Notes: generated by a model from the letters alone, not told the origin. Positions 19,231-27,375 are shown, numbered from the stretch's first letter. The stretch is 64,000 nucleotides of DNA from Acidobacteriota bacterium (GCA_003225175.1 QIBA01000049.1:1-64000); one strand, 5' to 3'. A program made the numbers and translations.

Positions 19231-21528
19231 CTAGAACACGAACTTAATCAATGCAAAGGCACTAAGCAGCGTCTGGCCGGTATAGATATCCCGCAAGCCG
19301 CGCGCTGGAACTAATCCTGTAATACCGCCTTCGAAGATGATGTTCTCGGACAATGGCGGCCGATAGATCACACCAGTGCCAAAGTCCGCTCCTATCCCCC
19401 GATGAATGTGGTTCTGGAACAGAACAAGCTGAATCGGCTCGGTGTGGACGAATTGCAGGTAGTTGAAGTTCACCACCCAACGCATCTTCGGAGTTATGTC
19501 GAAGTCGGCTCCGGCGTTGAACACATATGCGCCGGGATTCACGTAGTTCGCCTGGCCCTCGTTCTTACTTGCTCTCAAATCGGGAAACAAAGCATTGTCC
19601 GACTTCAGGCCAATGAGCGTGCTCGTCAAACGAATGCCTTCACGGTTCCAGAAGCTGAACGGACCGCCGGCAAAACTCTGCGCTTCGTCGATCGAGTCGA
19701 ATCCGCGGGCAATACCGTCGCGCGGATTCTTGTCACCAGACGCATACAAGAACGAAGTGCGCAGCCGCAGCCAATCTTTGTCGAGGGACAATTCCAGCGC
19801 CGCCAGTTGCGCGTTGATGTCGACACGATCGCACTTCCCGAATCCCTGCGGACACGGAGTTACATTGCGCCGCGAGGCAACCTGATTATCCGTGTCGTAT
19901 CCCAGCACCTGATAAAACGCGGACGACACGTTGATCCGTTTAATGTGCCCGTTGCTGGCTGTTCCGATGTAATGCGAACGAATGCCATGCGGAATAATTA
20001 CGCCAATCGGCTCCGGACGCGTGATGATCCCGTTGTTGTTGTAATAGATCGAAGGATCATCTTTATCAAAGTGGTAGCTGAATTGTGTTGTGTAACCCTT
20101 GAACAAAAAGTCCTGCAGGTACAGGTTCGCGATCGCCACCTGCTGATGGCGGTCATTGAACGTGTTCAGCCCACTATTGGTGTCTTTCTCCAGGTGATAG
20201 AAGTACGCGAGGTTGTACTCATACTTGTCTGACTTCAAATTTCCGAAGATCCTTAGCCCAGGCTGCTCTTCTGAGTAAATCAATCCGCGGAAATCACTTT
20301 GGAATTGCTGAATACCAGCGCGGACCGAAACGAAATCAAAGTTGGGACTCAGATCCTTGATTTTGTACTCGAAAAACGCGGCCTGCAGACCCACGTGATC
20401 GTCGAAACGATCAGTTCCCCGCTGCGGATTGATGTTCACGATGCCGCGCTCTCGCGTCAGCAGGTAATTCACGTCGAACGCCGGCGTGAAGACAATGCGC
20501 CAATCCTTCGGACGGAAGCTGGCATCGCCGTGGTAGAGCTCGCCGGTAAAGCGGAATAGTTCGCTGAGGAAGAACTGTCCGCCATTGCCGAAAAATTGAA
20601 ATGATCCCGGATTACGCGCGGCTACCAAGCTTGGCGTTGGCAAACGACGCCCGTCCAGAGCGCTGACTGCGCTGCCCGTGAAGACGAAGAAAGTTTGCTG
20701 CCCAAAGATTGGATAATCGCCCTTGAGCTTGTTGCGATTGAAGGGATCGTACCAATGACCACTGGTGTACGGGTACTCGCCTGAAGCGGCGTACCTCTTA
20801 TAGGCATTCAGCGGATCTTTGGGATCGCCACTCGTGATGTCCCAGCGGTAGCTTCGTTTCTCAGCGTTCGCGTTCTCAGTTGGCGGACCCTGAGCAGCCG
20901 CTGTTTCTGCCGGCATGGTCTCGTTGGGACGCCGGCGCATCTCGTTATAAGGTTGCTTTGCTTCTGCTTCAGTTTGACCCGCCTTCGGCGGCACAGCACC
21001 GGCCAAGGGACGATCCATCGGACCGTTCGCAAGGTACTCCTCTGTCGTTTGCAGCTTTACTTCAATGCTGAGGACTTCGCCCGGACTGACGCGGACGTTC
21101 TGGCGAGTAAAGTCCTGGAAGCCTTGTCGGCGCAGCTCGATCTGGTACACGCCAGCCTTGAGATCGCCAATGCGAAAAACACCATCGGCATCGGTGAGCG
21201 CAGCATGCAGGTGCCCGTTACTGTCGCGAATGATCACGCGCGTGCCGCCGATGCCGCGACCATCTGCACTGGTCACAAGTCCTTCAACCGAGCTCGTGGT
21301 AATGGGACGCCGGTTCGGCAACCGCCGCTGCGGTCCCTGAATGACAGTTTCTTTTTCCTGGTCTTCCTCTTTATTACGTGCCGAAGGAAGCTGCGCCGGA
21401 TCCGCAGGAGTAGTAGCGGTGGCGGTCTGCTGCGACGAGGGCGATGATTCCTGTCGGAGTCCCACAGCGGAAACGGTCAGACACACCACCGCCGCCAGCG
21501 GGCCGCACAGAAGTCTCCGGACGCTCAA
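19231..21528 (-). CDS. Outer-membrane beta-barrel protein with carboxypeptidase-regulatory-like N-domain
   Basis: A 765-aa protein with a signal peptide (to about residue 25) and a carboxypeptidase-regulatory-like Ig-fold domain (about 78-168: VEGLVTSADGRGIGGTRVIIRD ... GVYQIELRRQGF). A long C-terminal region follows with alternating aromatic/polar strands, ending in LSAFALIKFVF. The terminal Phe and alternating pattern match the BAM-recognised beta-signal of outer-membrane barrels. No TonB box or plug domain is recognisable, so it is not a clear TonB receptor. It is first in a two-gene unit with the ten-heme cytochrome. By analogy to porin-cytochrome conduits it could be the sheath that lets the cytochrome cross or dock on the outer membrane. 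Confidence 0.85.
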   Translation of the reverse strand: MSVRRLLCGPLAAVVCLTVSAVGLRQESSPSSQQTATATTPADPAQLPSARNKEEDQEKETVIQGPQRRLPNRRPITTSSVEGLVTSADGRGIGGTRVIIRDSNGHLHAALTDADGVFRIGDLKAGVYQIELRRQGFQDFTRQNVRVSPGEVLSIEVKLQTTEEYLANGPMDRPLAGAVPPKAGQTEAEAKQPYNEMRRRPNETMPAETAAAQGPPTENANAEKRSYRWDITSGDPKDPLNAYKRYAASGEYPYTSGHWYDPFNRNKLKGDYPIFGQQTFFVFTGSAVSALDGRRLPTPSLVAARNPGSFQFFGNGGQFFLSELFRFTGELYHGDASFRPKDWRIVFTPAFDVNYLLTRERGIVNINPQRGTDRFDDHVGLQAAFFEYKIKDLSPNFDFVSVRAGIQQFQSDFRGLIYSEEQPGLRIFGNLKSDKYEYNLAYFYHLEKDTNSGLNTFNDRHQQVAIANLYLQDFLFKGYTTQFSYHFDKDDPSIYYNNNGIITRPEPIGVIIPHGIRSHYIGTASNGHIKRINVSSAFYQVLGYDTDNQVASRRNVTPCPQGFGKCDRVDINAQLAALELSLDKDWLRLRTSFLYASGDKNPRDGIARGFDSIDEAQSFAGGPFSFWNREGIRLTSTLIGLKSDNALFPDLRASKNEGQANYVNPGAYVFNAGADFDITPKMRWVVNFNYLQFVHTEPIQLVLFQNHIHRGIGADFGTGVIYRPPLSENIIFEGGITGLVPARGLRDIYTGQTLLSAFALIKFVF

Positions 21529-21658
21529 CGGAACCAGCCTCTCCCTCCGGGGGTTGAGGGAATGTAAAGTGCTTTGACTGAAGGAACTCTGGGGTCCGTA
21601 TTAGGTATCACATCCGGCTCACTGCAGCAAGAAGAACCGGAGGCCGGGTTTTTTTGAC

Positions 21659-22357
21659 TTAACCCTCGCCCAAGCGCCTCAACGCAGACTCCACGTGAAT
21701 CTGCGTGGTATCCAGCAAGGGAACTCCGGCAGCTTCCGCGCCGCGCAAGATCAGCGGCAGCTCAGTGCCTCCGAGGATCACCGCCTGAATGCCATGCCTC
21801 TCCCTCATGTGAGCAATGATTTCTGTAAGCCGTTGACGTGTCTCGTCGAGAAATACACCGTTAACCAGCTCTTTGAAATACCTCTCGTGGATAAACGCCT
21901 GATCGTGCTCATCCGGCACATGAATTTGCATCTGCCGTCGAGAGAACACCTCAGGATAGAAGCTGGCCTGCATGGTGAATCGAGTTCCCAGCAGACCTAT
22001 CTTCTTGAATCCGGACTGATGTGCACGCTCTGCGGTGGCCTCCACAATACTGATCAGCGGCAGCGGAGAGCGGCGCTCCACCTCGTCAAAAACAATGTGA
22101 GGGGTATTCGCGGTTATGAGAGCAAAATCCGCTCCAGCCCTCGCCAGTTTATGTAGCTCAAGCACGAAGAACTCAGCGAGACCCTCAAGCCGCTTCGCTT
22201 CAAGGCAACGCAGCGCATATTTCATATTCACGCTGTTGATGATGATCGAAGGCGGGTCTGCCTCAGGATGCAGCGCCCGATGGGTATTGATCAGCGACCG
22301 GTAGTAATCGAGAGTCGACTCAGGCCCGAGGCCGCCGATGAGGCCGATGGATTTCAT
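21659..22357 (-). CDS. Aspartate/glutamate racemase superfamily protein, Cys-lacking variant
   Basis: A 232-aa protein with the racemase fold signatures IGLIGGLGPESTLDYYRSL at the N-terminus and GLLGTRFTMQASFYPEVF near residue 125. The two loops that usually carry the catalytic Cys pair read TANTPH (near 82) and LGGTELPLI (near 198), so neither Cys is present. I recall a subfamily with SNTPH/GGTELP loops, so this is likely a natural branch with other chemistry rather than a decayed gene. ATG 22357 gives the canonical N-terminus; the frame extends 19 codons upstream. Divergent from a DinB gene. Confidence 0.82.
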   Translation of the reverse strand: MKSIGLIGGLGPESTLDYYRSLINTHRALHPEADPPSIIINSVNMKYALRCLEAKRLEGLAEFFVLELHKLARAGADFALITANTPHIVFDEVERRSPLPLISIVEATAERAHQSGFKKIGLLGTRFTMQASFYPEVFSRRQMQIHVPDEHDQAFIHERYFKELVNGVFLDETRQRLTEIIAHMRERHGIQAVILGGTELPLILRGAEAAGVPLLDTTQIHVESALRRLGEG

Positions 22358-22453
22358 AAGCGCCCAGCACAAACGCAAAATTTCGCAACTTGCAGGTGAT
22401 TCGCGAAATCTCATCCTCGATTCTGTTTAATTTGATTCTGGGACGAGAACACA

Positions 22454-22927
22454 ATGAGCGAATCCAAGCGCATTGCTCAGCTATACCGCAGCGTCTATGA
22501 AGGCGACAGCAACGGCGAAGCCTGGCATGGGCCAGCCCTGAAACCTCTGCTGAAAGATGTCGCCGCCGAACAAGCCTCACGCACGCCTGCAGTGGGACGA
22601 CACTCCATCCTTCAGCTCGTGCTCCACATCGCCTACTGGGAAGAAATCGAACTGCGCCGGTTCCAAGGCGAAGTCGTAAACGCCCCGCTGAACACACCCG
22701 ACGATTGGCCCAGCAACCGCAAAGTCGGTGAGAAAGAGTGGCAATCAATTCTGTCGCGCCTTGAGGCGTCGCACGCGGCATTGTTCAAGGCAATCGAACG
22801 CGGCACCGACGAGCAACTAAGCAAACAAGTGCCCGGGCGCAATCATGACAACTACACGCTCCTACACGGAACCATCGATCATTGCGTCTATCACACCGCG
22901 CAGATTGCGTTGCTGAAGAAAGGGTAG
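22454..22927 (+). CDS. DinB family protein
   Basis: A 157-aa four-helix-bundle DinB-like protein. Candidate metal ligands are the His in LQLVLHIAYWEEIEL (about residue 60) and the pair in GTIDHCVYHTAQIALL (near 140-145). It is unlike the DinB protein at 12368 beyond these hallmarks. Divergent from the racemase gene with about 96 bp between starts. Function in this family ranges from thiol S-transferase to stress proteins, and nothing here narrows it. Confidence 0.85.
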   Translation: MSESKRIAQLYRSVYEGDSNGEAWHGPALKPLLKDVAAEQASRTPAVGRHSILQLVLHIAYWEEIELRRFQGEVVNAPLNTPDDWPSNRKVGEKEWQSILSRLEASHAALFKAIERGTDEQLSKQVPGRNHDNYTLLHGTIDHCVYHTAQIALLKKG

Positions 22928-22928
22928 G

Positions 22929-23103
22929 AATCGGGAAATCGGGTGATCGGGTGATCGGGTGAGGTAAGGACGGGCATTCGGCGTTCTGCTTTTGTGAACT
23001 ACACGACCAGCGTTTGCCGGCCGAAAGCCGAATGCCGATAGCCACTTCCTACTTCACCCGATGACCCGATGACCCGATCAGGATGGCCCGATCACCCGAT
23101 TCC
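22929..23103. repeat. Long inverted repeat built from 8-10 bp tandem units
   Basis: Immediately after the DinB stop, a left arm (22929-22964) repeats CGGGTGAT three times. A right arm (23051-23103) carries the complementary ATGACCCG/ATCACCCG units. An inner pair (about 22972-22990 and 23026-23044; GGGCATTCGGC against GCCGAATGCC) nests inside. The whole could fold into a long hairpin of about 175 nt. No spacer-repeat structure, so not CRISPR. Confidence 0.65.
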
Positions 23104-23160
23104 GCTGTCCCCTCCGCTGCTACTTGACGAACCCCAACCCAGCCCTGAGCATGGCAGCAA

Positions 23161-24183
23161 ATGAGAAAGTTCCTGCCTGCCGGTCTTGGAATCGCTCTTC
23201 TGCTCAGCTGCTGGGCCACGATTGGGACCTGTCAGGAGGCTACGGTCCTCGTTGGTTCCGGCTCAACAGTTCCGGCTCCGCTTGTCAACAAATGGGCCGA
23301 GGCTTACAACCAACGCAACCACAATGTGCAGATGAGATATGTCGCGATCGGCGCCGACGAAGGCGTCGCGGCTATCTCTCACGGGAGCGGCGACTTTGCC
23401 CTCGGAGAAGTTCCCTTAACTGCAAAGGAGCGTTCCAAAGCGGGACTGATCGAAGTTCCGGCCATTTTGATCGGGATCGTCCCTGTTTACAACATCCCAG
23501 GCGTTCACGCCGACTTGAAATTCTCTGGAGACGTCTTAGCGGAGATCTTCTTAGGCAAGATCAAAAACTGGAACTCCCCGGCTTTAGCCAAGCTCAATCC
23601 CGGAGTGAACCTTCCCAATTTATCCATCCAAGTCGTGAACCGGCCGGCGGGAAAAGGATCGAATTACATCTTCACAGAGTTTCTCTCCAAAGCGAGTCCC
23701 AGGTTCCGTAGCGAGGTTGGCGTTAGCGCTTCGCCCAGGTGGCCGGTAGGCAAACCTGCCGAGCGCAGTTCGGAAATGGTAGAGATGGTAAGGTCTGAAG
23801 CAGGCGCCATCGGCTATGTGGAGGCGCAGTACGCGATTGAGGCCAAAATCCAATTCGGCCTGGTGCTCAACTCTTCTGGACATTTCATAAGGGCATCGCC
23901 CGCAACCCTGGCCGAGGCTTGCCGGGTGGTCGAGGCCCCGACGTTCGACAAGTTTTCCGCTTCGCTCACTGACCCGCCGGGAGCCCGCTCGTTTCCGATC
24001 ACCAGCTACGATTGGCTCTACCTCCGCACAAATAGCGGCGATCCCAAACGAGCGGCAGCCCTTCATGACTTTCTCGATTGGGTGTTCTCGGTCGGGCAGC
24101 AGATCGCGGCCAGCTCCGGGTACTCAGAACTGCCAACGCCGCTGCGCGCCAAGATCGGCGCGTCACTAAGGGAAGTGAAATAG
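23161..24183 (+). CDS. pstS: Phosphate ABC transporter substrate-binding protein (PstS-like)
   Basis: A 340-aa periplasmic binding protein. Signal peptide about residues 1-24 (ending TIGTCQ), then VLVGSGSTVPAPLVNKWAEAY, the phosphate-binding loop of PstS (GSGST). Later conserved blocks are LAEIFLGKIKNWNSPALAKLNPGVNLP, RPAGKGSNYIFTEFLS, a variant of the usual R-x-x-GSGT segment, and GAIGYVEAQYA. pstC, pstA, pstB and phoU are not adjacent, so this is an orphan copy. The binding-loop substitution (GKGSNY where GSGTT is common) may alter specificity. Confidence 0.85.
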   Translation: MRKFLPAGLGIALLLSCWATIGTCQEATVLVGSGSTVPAPLVNKWAEAYNQRNHNVQMRYVAIGADEGVAAISHGSGDFALGEVPLTAKERSKAGLIEVPAILIGIVPVYNIPGVHADLKFSGDVLAEIFLGKIKNWNSPALAKLNPGVNLPNLSIQVVNRPAGKGSNYIFTEFLSKASPRFRSEVGVSASPRWPVGKPAERSSEMVEMVRSEAGAIGYVEAQYAIEAKIQFGLVLNSSGHFIRASPATLAEACRVVEAPTFDKFSASLTDPPGARSFPITSYDWLYLRTNSGDPKRAAALHDFLDWVFSVGQQIAASSGYSELPTPLRAKIGASLREVK

Positions 24184-24225
24184 GAAGATTCGGTAGCGCT
24201 GGGTGCGTTTATATCCGGTTGCCCG

Positions 24226-24402
24226 CTACGGGGTAGCCGTCCGTGACAGAGTCGAGACTTCCCGCACGCGCTGCGAGAATGCGCGATTCAAGTCGTCTGC
24301 TCTCGTGCGAAAATCGAGCACCCTTCCCCGAAGTCTTTCCGGCACCCAATGCCCTCGGCTCTTGTAGCTTGGCGGAATGCGGAATTCGATTAGCTTGGCC
24401 AT
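24226..24402 (-). CDS. Small 58-aa basic protein of the MAKLIEF type
   Basis: Short protein starting MAKLIEFRIPPSYKSRGHWVP and continuing with LRGRVLDFRTRADD. I recognise the MxKLIEF...GKVIEF pattern as recurring in small uncharacterised acidobacterial proteins, but know no function. ATG 24402 is preferred over 24444 because a GGGGG Shine-Dalgarno-like run lies 8 nt upstream. Basic, no signal peptide, no membrane helix. Convergent with pstS. Confidence 0.6.
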   Translation of the reverse strand: MAKLIEFRIPPSYKSRGHWVPERLRGRVLDFRTRADDLNRAFSQRVREVSTLSRTATP

Positions 24403-25128
24403 GTCAGTAACCCCCTCAGCGATGGCCGGTCCGTTGGAACCCAATCGCTACCCTAACCTGGATTCCCCGGAGATCCTGCGCTCGGCTGACTCCTCATGAA
24501 TCCCTTAAGCAATCCTTCAACCAGAGCTGAATCCACAGGGCAAACCATTGATCTTCCGAAACCGCAGACATCAGCACGGCCTAAGCAGGAAAGATAAAGT
24601 GAACGATGAGGTTCAGTTTGTTGCAGAACACTAGCCGTTCGGTTAACGGCGATTCATGAAGATGCCCTCACCGCCGACGCCTCCGATTGTGATCCAGGCT
24701 TTCTTCTCAGCAGCGCAGAACCAGCGTGATAACAAGCCCAATCGGGAACGGTTCGACGTTGTGCTTACTCTGATACCGGGAGCCCGACAGCCCTGATTGT
24801 CATGCCGACTCGCAAAACATTATGATGGTCTGCCGACGCATGATCGCGCCTTGACTCTGCTCGGCAACGGTTTCGTGATAGCGGGGTTCGGCGTGTGCGA
24901 AATCAAACGAATCTATTCGAGCTCTCATTGTCCGCTGGCCGCGGACTTCAAAATCACTCTGAACGTTGCAGGCGAGACTGAAATCATCGAAATGTGCAAA
25001 GAGCAGTATGAAGGCGCTTTGTCACAAATTGGAATGCTCATGCGCTATTGGCCCCAATTCGAGTTGAAGGTGGAGCAACTGCAATCAGAGTCAAAGCAAC
25101 CAGGGGGCCTGGGCAAGATCGCCTGAGC
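24403..25128. other. Long region with only weak coding evidence
   Basis: 726 bp between the small protein and the ClC gene. 24445-24655 shows nothing recognisable. From 24656 a frame opens (ATG AAG ATG CCC) and runs 46 codons to TGA at 24794-24796; the same frame then stays open from TTG 24797 to TGA 25126. Neither half resembles a known family, and codon composition is not convincing. Confidence 0.4.
24797..25126 (+). CDS. Hypothetical protein, weak evidence
   Basis: A possible 109-aa ORF starting at TTG with no Shine-Dalgarno, ending 2 bp before the ClC start. Internal text such as LTLLGNGFVIAGFGVCEIKRIY and FKITLNVAGETEIIEMCKEQYEGAL looks protein-like but matches no family I know. The same frame upstream (24656-24796) is separated by a single TGA, so a disrupted or read-through gene of about 155 codons is an alternative. 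Close spacing to clcA is the only contextual support. Confidence 0.3.
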   Translation: MSCRLAKHYDGLPTHDRALTLLGNGFVIAGFGVCEIKRIYSSSHCPLAADFKITLNVAGETEIIEMCKEQYEGALSQIGMLMRYWPQFELKVEQLQSESKQPGGLGKIA

Positions 25129-26406
25129 ATGTCCGCCGCGCGTGCAAGAGTCTGGAAACGCTTCCTGGCGGGCCAGAACTCGGATCAATCGGAAAAACTC
25201 GGCGACTTCACCACAGGCTGGCGCGTTCTGTGGATCGCGCTTCTCGCCATCTGCATCGGCATTCTCAGCAGCTACATCGCATTCCTGTTGCTTCGGCTGA
25301 TTGGCCTGTTTACCAATCTTTTCTTTTATCAGCGGCTCAGCACTGAGTTCACTTCCCCGGCTCATCATCATCTCGGAGCGCTCGTCATCCTCGTTCCCGT
25401 TCTGGGAGCCATCATTGTTGGGCTCCTTGCCCGATATGGATCCGAAAGAATTCGCGGGCATGGAATACCTGAAGCCATCGAATCCATTTTGCTGAAAGGC
25501 GGAACGGTAGAACCGAAGCTCGCGATTCTGAAACCATTGTCCGCTGCAATCTCCATCGGTTCCGGAGGGCCGTTCGGCGCTGAAGGCCCCATCATTATGA
25601 CGGGCGGCGCATTTGGATCGATGGTGGCGCAGTTCTTTCATCTGACAAGCTCCGAGCGCAGAACTCTCATGGTTGCCGGCGCCGCCGCAGGAATGTCGGC
25701 GACTTTCGCCACCCCCGTTGCCGCGGCTCTGCTATCGGTCGAACTCCTGCTTTTCGAATGGAAACCTCGCAGTCTGATCCCGGTAGCTATGGCAAGCGCG
25801 GCAGCAGCCGCGGCCCGGCGCTACGTTTTAGGCCTTGGCCCACTCTTCCCTGTATTGCCACATTCCTTGCTGGTCGGACCGAAAGGCTTGCTTGGCTGTG
25901 TGGTGATTGGAGTGTTGGCCGGAGCACTCTCAGCGCTGCTGACGCTTGGGGTATATCGCTCAGAAGACGCCTTTCAAAAGCTCCCAATTCATTGGATGTG
26001 GTGGCCGGCCATCGGCGCTATTGTCGTGGGCGTGGGCGGATTCATCTTTCCCCCAGCGCTCGGCGTCGGGTATGACGTCATCGGCAAACTGCTGCAGAGC
26101 GACACCACGCGCACTTTTATCCTCAGCATCCTCATCGTTAAGTCTGTGATCTGGGCGGTATCGCTCGGATCAGGCACCTCCGGCGGAGTGCTCGCTCCAC
26201 TGCTCATGATGGGCGGTGCTTTGGGCGGCCTGGCATCCCCATTCCTGCCCCAGGAGGGAGTAGGCTTTTGGCCGCTAATCAGCATGGCGGCCGTCCTGGG
26301 CGGGACCATGCGATCTCCGTTCACTGCGGTAATCTTCGCCCTGGAGCTGACACACGACATCGATGCCTTGCTCCCCCTGATGACGGGGCTATCACCTCAG
26401 CCGTGA
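25129..26406 (+). CDS. ClC chloride channel/antiporter, C-terminally disrupted
   Basis: Membrane part of a ClC-family anion channel or proton/anion antiporter. The 425-aa frame has the selectivity signatures GSGGPFGAEGPI (near residue 145), GTSGGVLAPLLMMGGALGG (near 350) and MAAVLGGTMRSPFTAVIFALELTHD (near 385). Translation then breaks: after HDIDALLPLM the frame runs into GLSPQP and stops. Relatives continue through the last helices and a linker into CBS domains, which here appear in another frame (next entry). The last helix normally supplies the inner-gate Tyr, so this protein probably lacks it. ATG 25129 gives the family-like N-terminus. Confidence 0.85.
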   Translation: MSAARARVWKRFLAGQNSDQSEKLGDFTTGWRVLWIALLAICIGILSSYIAFLLLRLIGLFTNLFFYQRLSTEFTSPAHHHLGALVILVPVLGAIIVGLLARYGSERIRGHGIPEAIESILLKGGTVEPKLAILKPLSAAISIGSGGPFGAEGPIIMTGGAFGSMVAQFFHLTSSERRTLMVAGAAAGMSATFATPVAAALLSVELLLFEWKPRSLIPVAMASAAAAAARRYVLGLGPLFPVLPHSLLVGPKGLLGCVVIGVLAGALSALLTLGVYRSEDAFQKLPIHWMWWPAIGAIVVGVGGFIFPPALGVGYDVIGKLLQSDTTRTFILSILIVKSVIWAVSLGSGTSGGVLAPLLMMGGALGGLASPFLPQEGVGFWPLISMAAVLGGTMRSPFTAVIFALELTHDIDALLPLMTGLSPQP

Positions 26407-26902
26407 GTACTCGGTAGATCCGCTGGAAATACTCTTCGTTCGCGAGGTGATGCGCACCAGCATCGTCGTTCTTCCCACCAACGTGTCGGTGCAGGAACTT
26501 TCAACCTCACTGCGAAGCAAAAACTCGCGGGGCCAGAGGCTATATCCAGTTCTGAATGGAGATGGGAAACTTTCCGGAGTGCTAACTCGCGGAGATCTCT
26601 ACAAGATCATCGAAGAAAACGCAAATCGCGACGGCTCAATGCGACTAACTGAGACCCTGAGGACAGCCCCCACATGCGCTTACCCGGACGAGCCGCTCAG
26701 AGTCGTCGTATACCGCATGGCGGAAACCGGCTTCACACGCTTCCCCGTGGTGGAACGGGACGATCATGGCAAGCTCCTGGGAATCGTCTCGTTGGATGAC
26801 CTGCTCAAAGCGCGCGTCGCGACTCTGGAAGCAGAAACACGCCGCGAACGAGTTCTGCGCATTCGATACCTCTTCCCATTTCAACCGAATCGCAGCGGCT
26901 AG
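26384..26902 (+). pseudogene. CBS-domain remnant of the disrupted ClC gene
   Basis: Open from just after TGA 26381-26383 in the frame +1 relative to the ClC frame. It reads RGYHLSREYSVDPLEILFVREVM, then a CBS pair (about 26447-26870, with GKLSGVLTRGDLYKI and GKLLGIVSLDDLLKARV). RGYHLSREYSVDPLE is the linker that joins channel to CBS domains in intact relatives. The break is therefore a deletion of roughly 25-30 codons plus a frameshift near 26380. A separate start (GTG 26447 or ATG 26450) could make a free CBS protein, but no ribosome site supports it. Confidence 0.8.
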
Positions 26903-26934
26903 CTGGGTCAATAACCGCAAAGCGCCATAAGAAA

Positions 26935-26963
26935 GCAGAACCACCTGCGGTAGCGGGTGGCGC
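26935..26963 (+). repeat. REP-like palindrome copy 1
   Basis: 29-bp core GCAGAACCACCTGCGGTAGC followed by GGGTGGCGC. The two arms ACCACCTGC and GCGGGTGG pair around GGTA. It lies 33 bp after the CBS-fragment stop. Confidence 0.75.
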
Positions 26964-27211
26964 CGTGGGGCTTGGAGCAGTTGGGCTCGGTGCCGCTCGG
27001 GGCTGCACCATTGCACCCGCTCCCTGCCCATTTCTGATAGAAGGAGATTTCTCCGTAACTCTTTTGTGGCGTGATTTGGTCTATTAACTGAGAGCGTCGA
27101 GAGTGCTTCACGCACAGGTCCGCCTTCACGGTTGAAGCGCTCTACGAAATCGGACGATTCATCACTCATAAGTCACTCCATATTTACTCCGACCGAGTTC
27201 AATTTGGGAAA

Positions 27212-27270
27212 GAGCGCCGCAGCCGGGTCCCAACGAACGCGGCTTTCGTTCGTTGGGTGGCAAGGCGCTC
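27212..27270. repeat. Nested stem-loop, perfect 11-bp inner stem
   Basis: CCCAACGAACG (27229-27239) pairs with CGTTCGTTGGG (27247-27257) around a 7-nt loop, and GAGCGCC pairs with GGCGCTC outside. No T-run follows on either strand, so it is a structured RNA element, protein-binding palindrome or repeat rather than a standard terminator. About 105 bp upstream of the next gene. Confidence 0.55.
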
Positions 27271-27375
27271 ACGCTCCACAGGAGGGCTAGTCCCTTAGTG
27301 ACTGCCTGACTGGGCCTTCGTAACTGAAGACTGGGAGCATGCTGCCATACCATTTCCTTAATTTGAGGTAACCCT

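Larger units (their letters stand above)
26903..27375. other. Intergenic region with one REP copy and a strong stem-loop
   Basis: 473 bp holding REP copy 1 (26935-26963) and a perfect 11-bp stem (27229-27239 with 27247-27257), nested in a second pair GAGCGCC/GGCGCTC (27212-27218, 27264-27270). On the minus strand an ATG at 27169 has GGAG 6 nt upstream and opens a frame (MSDESSDFVERFNREGG) that runs into the REP and then antisense through the CBS fragment. At most its first 50-odd codons look native. Confidence 0.45.

Noticed and set aside
21635-21656. Hairpin followed by a T-run, terminator-like on the plus strand
   Set aside because: Both flanking genes are on the minus strand, and the stem is short with a bulge.
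22929-23103. Possible CRISPR array
   Set aside because: Repeat units are only 8-10 bp, contiguous and arranged as an inverted repeat; no spacers and no cas genes.
24656-24796. Second selenocysteine candidate at TGA 24794
   Set aside because: No hairpin of SECIS geometry follows and neither side matches a known protein.
26645-27169. 174-codon minus-strand ORF with a GGAG site
   Set aside because: Most of it is a REP copy and antisense of the CBS fragment. Only about the first 50 codons could be native, and no family is visible.
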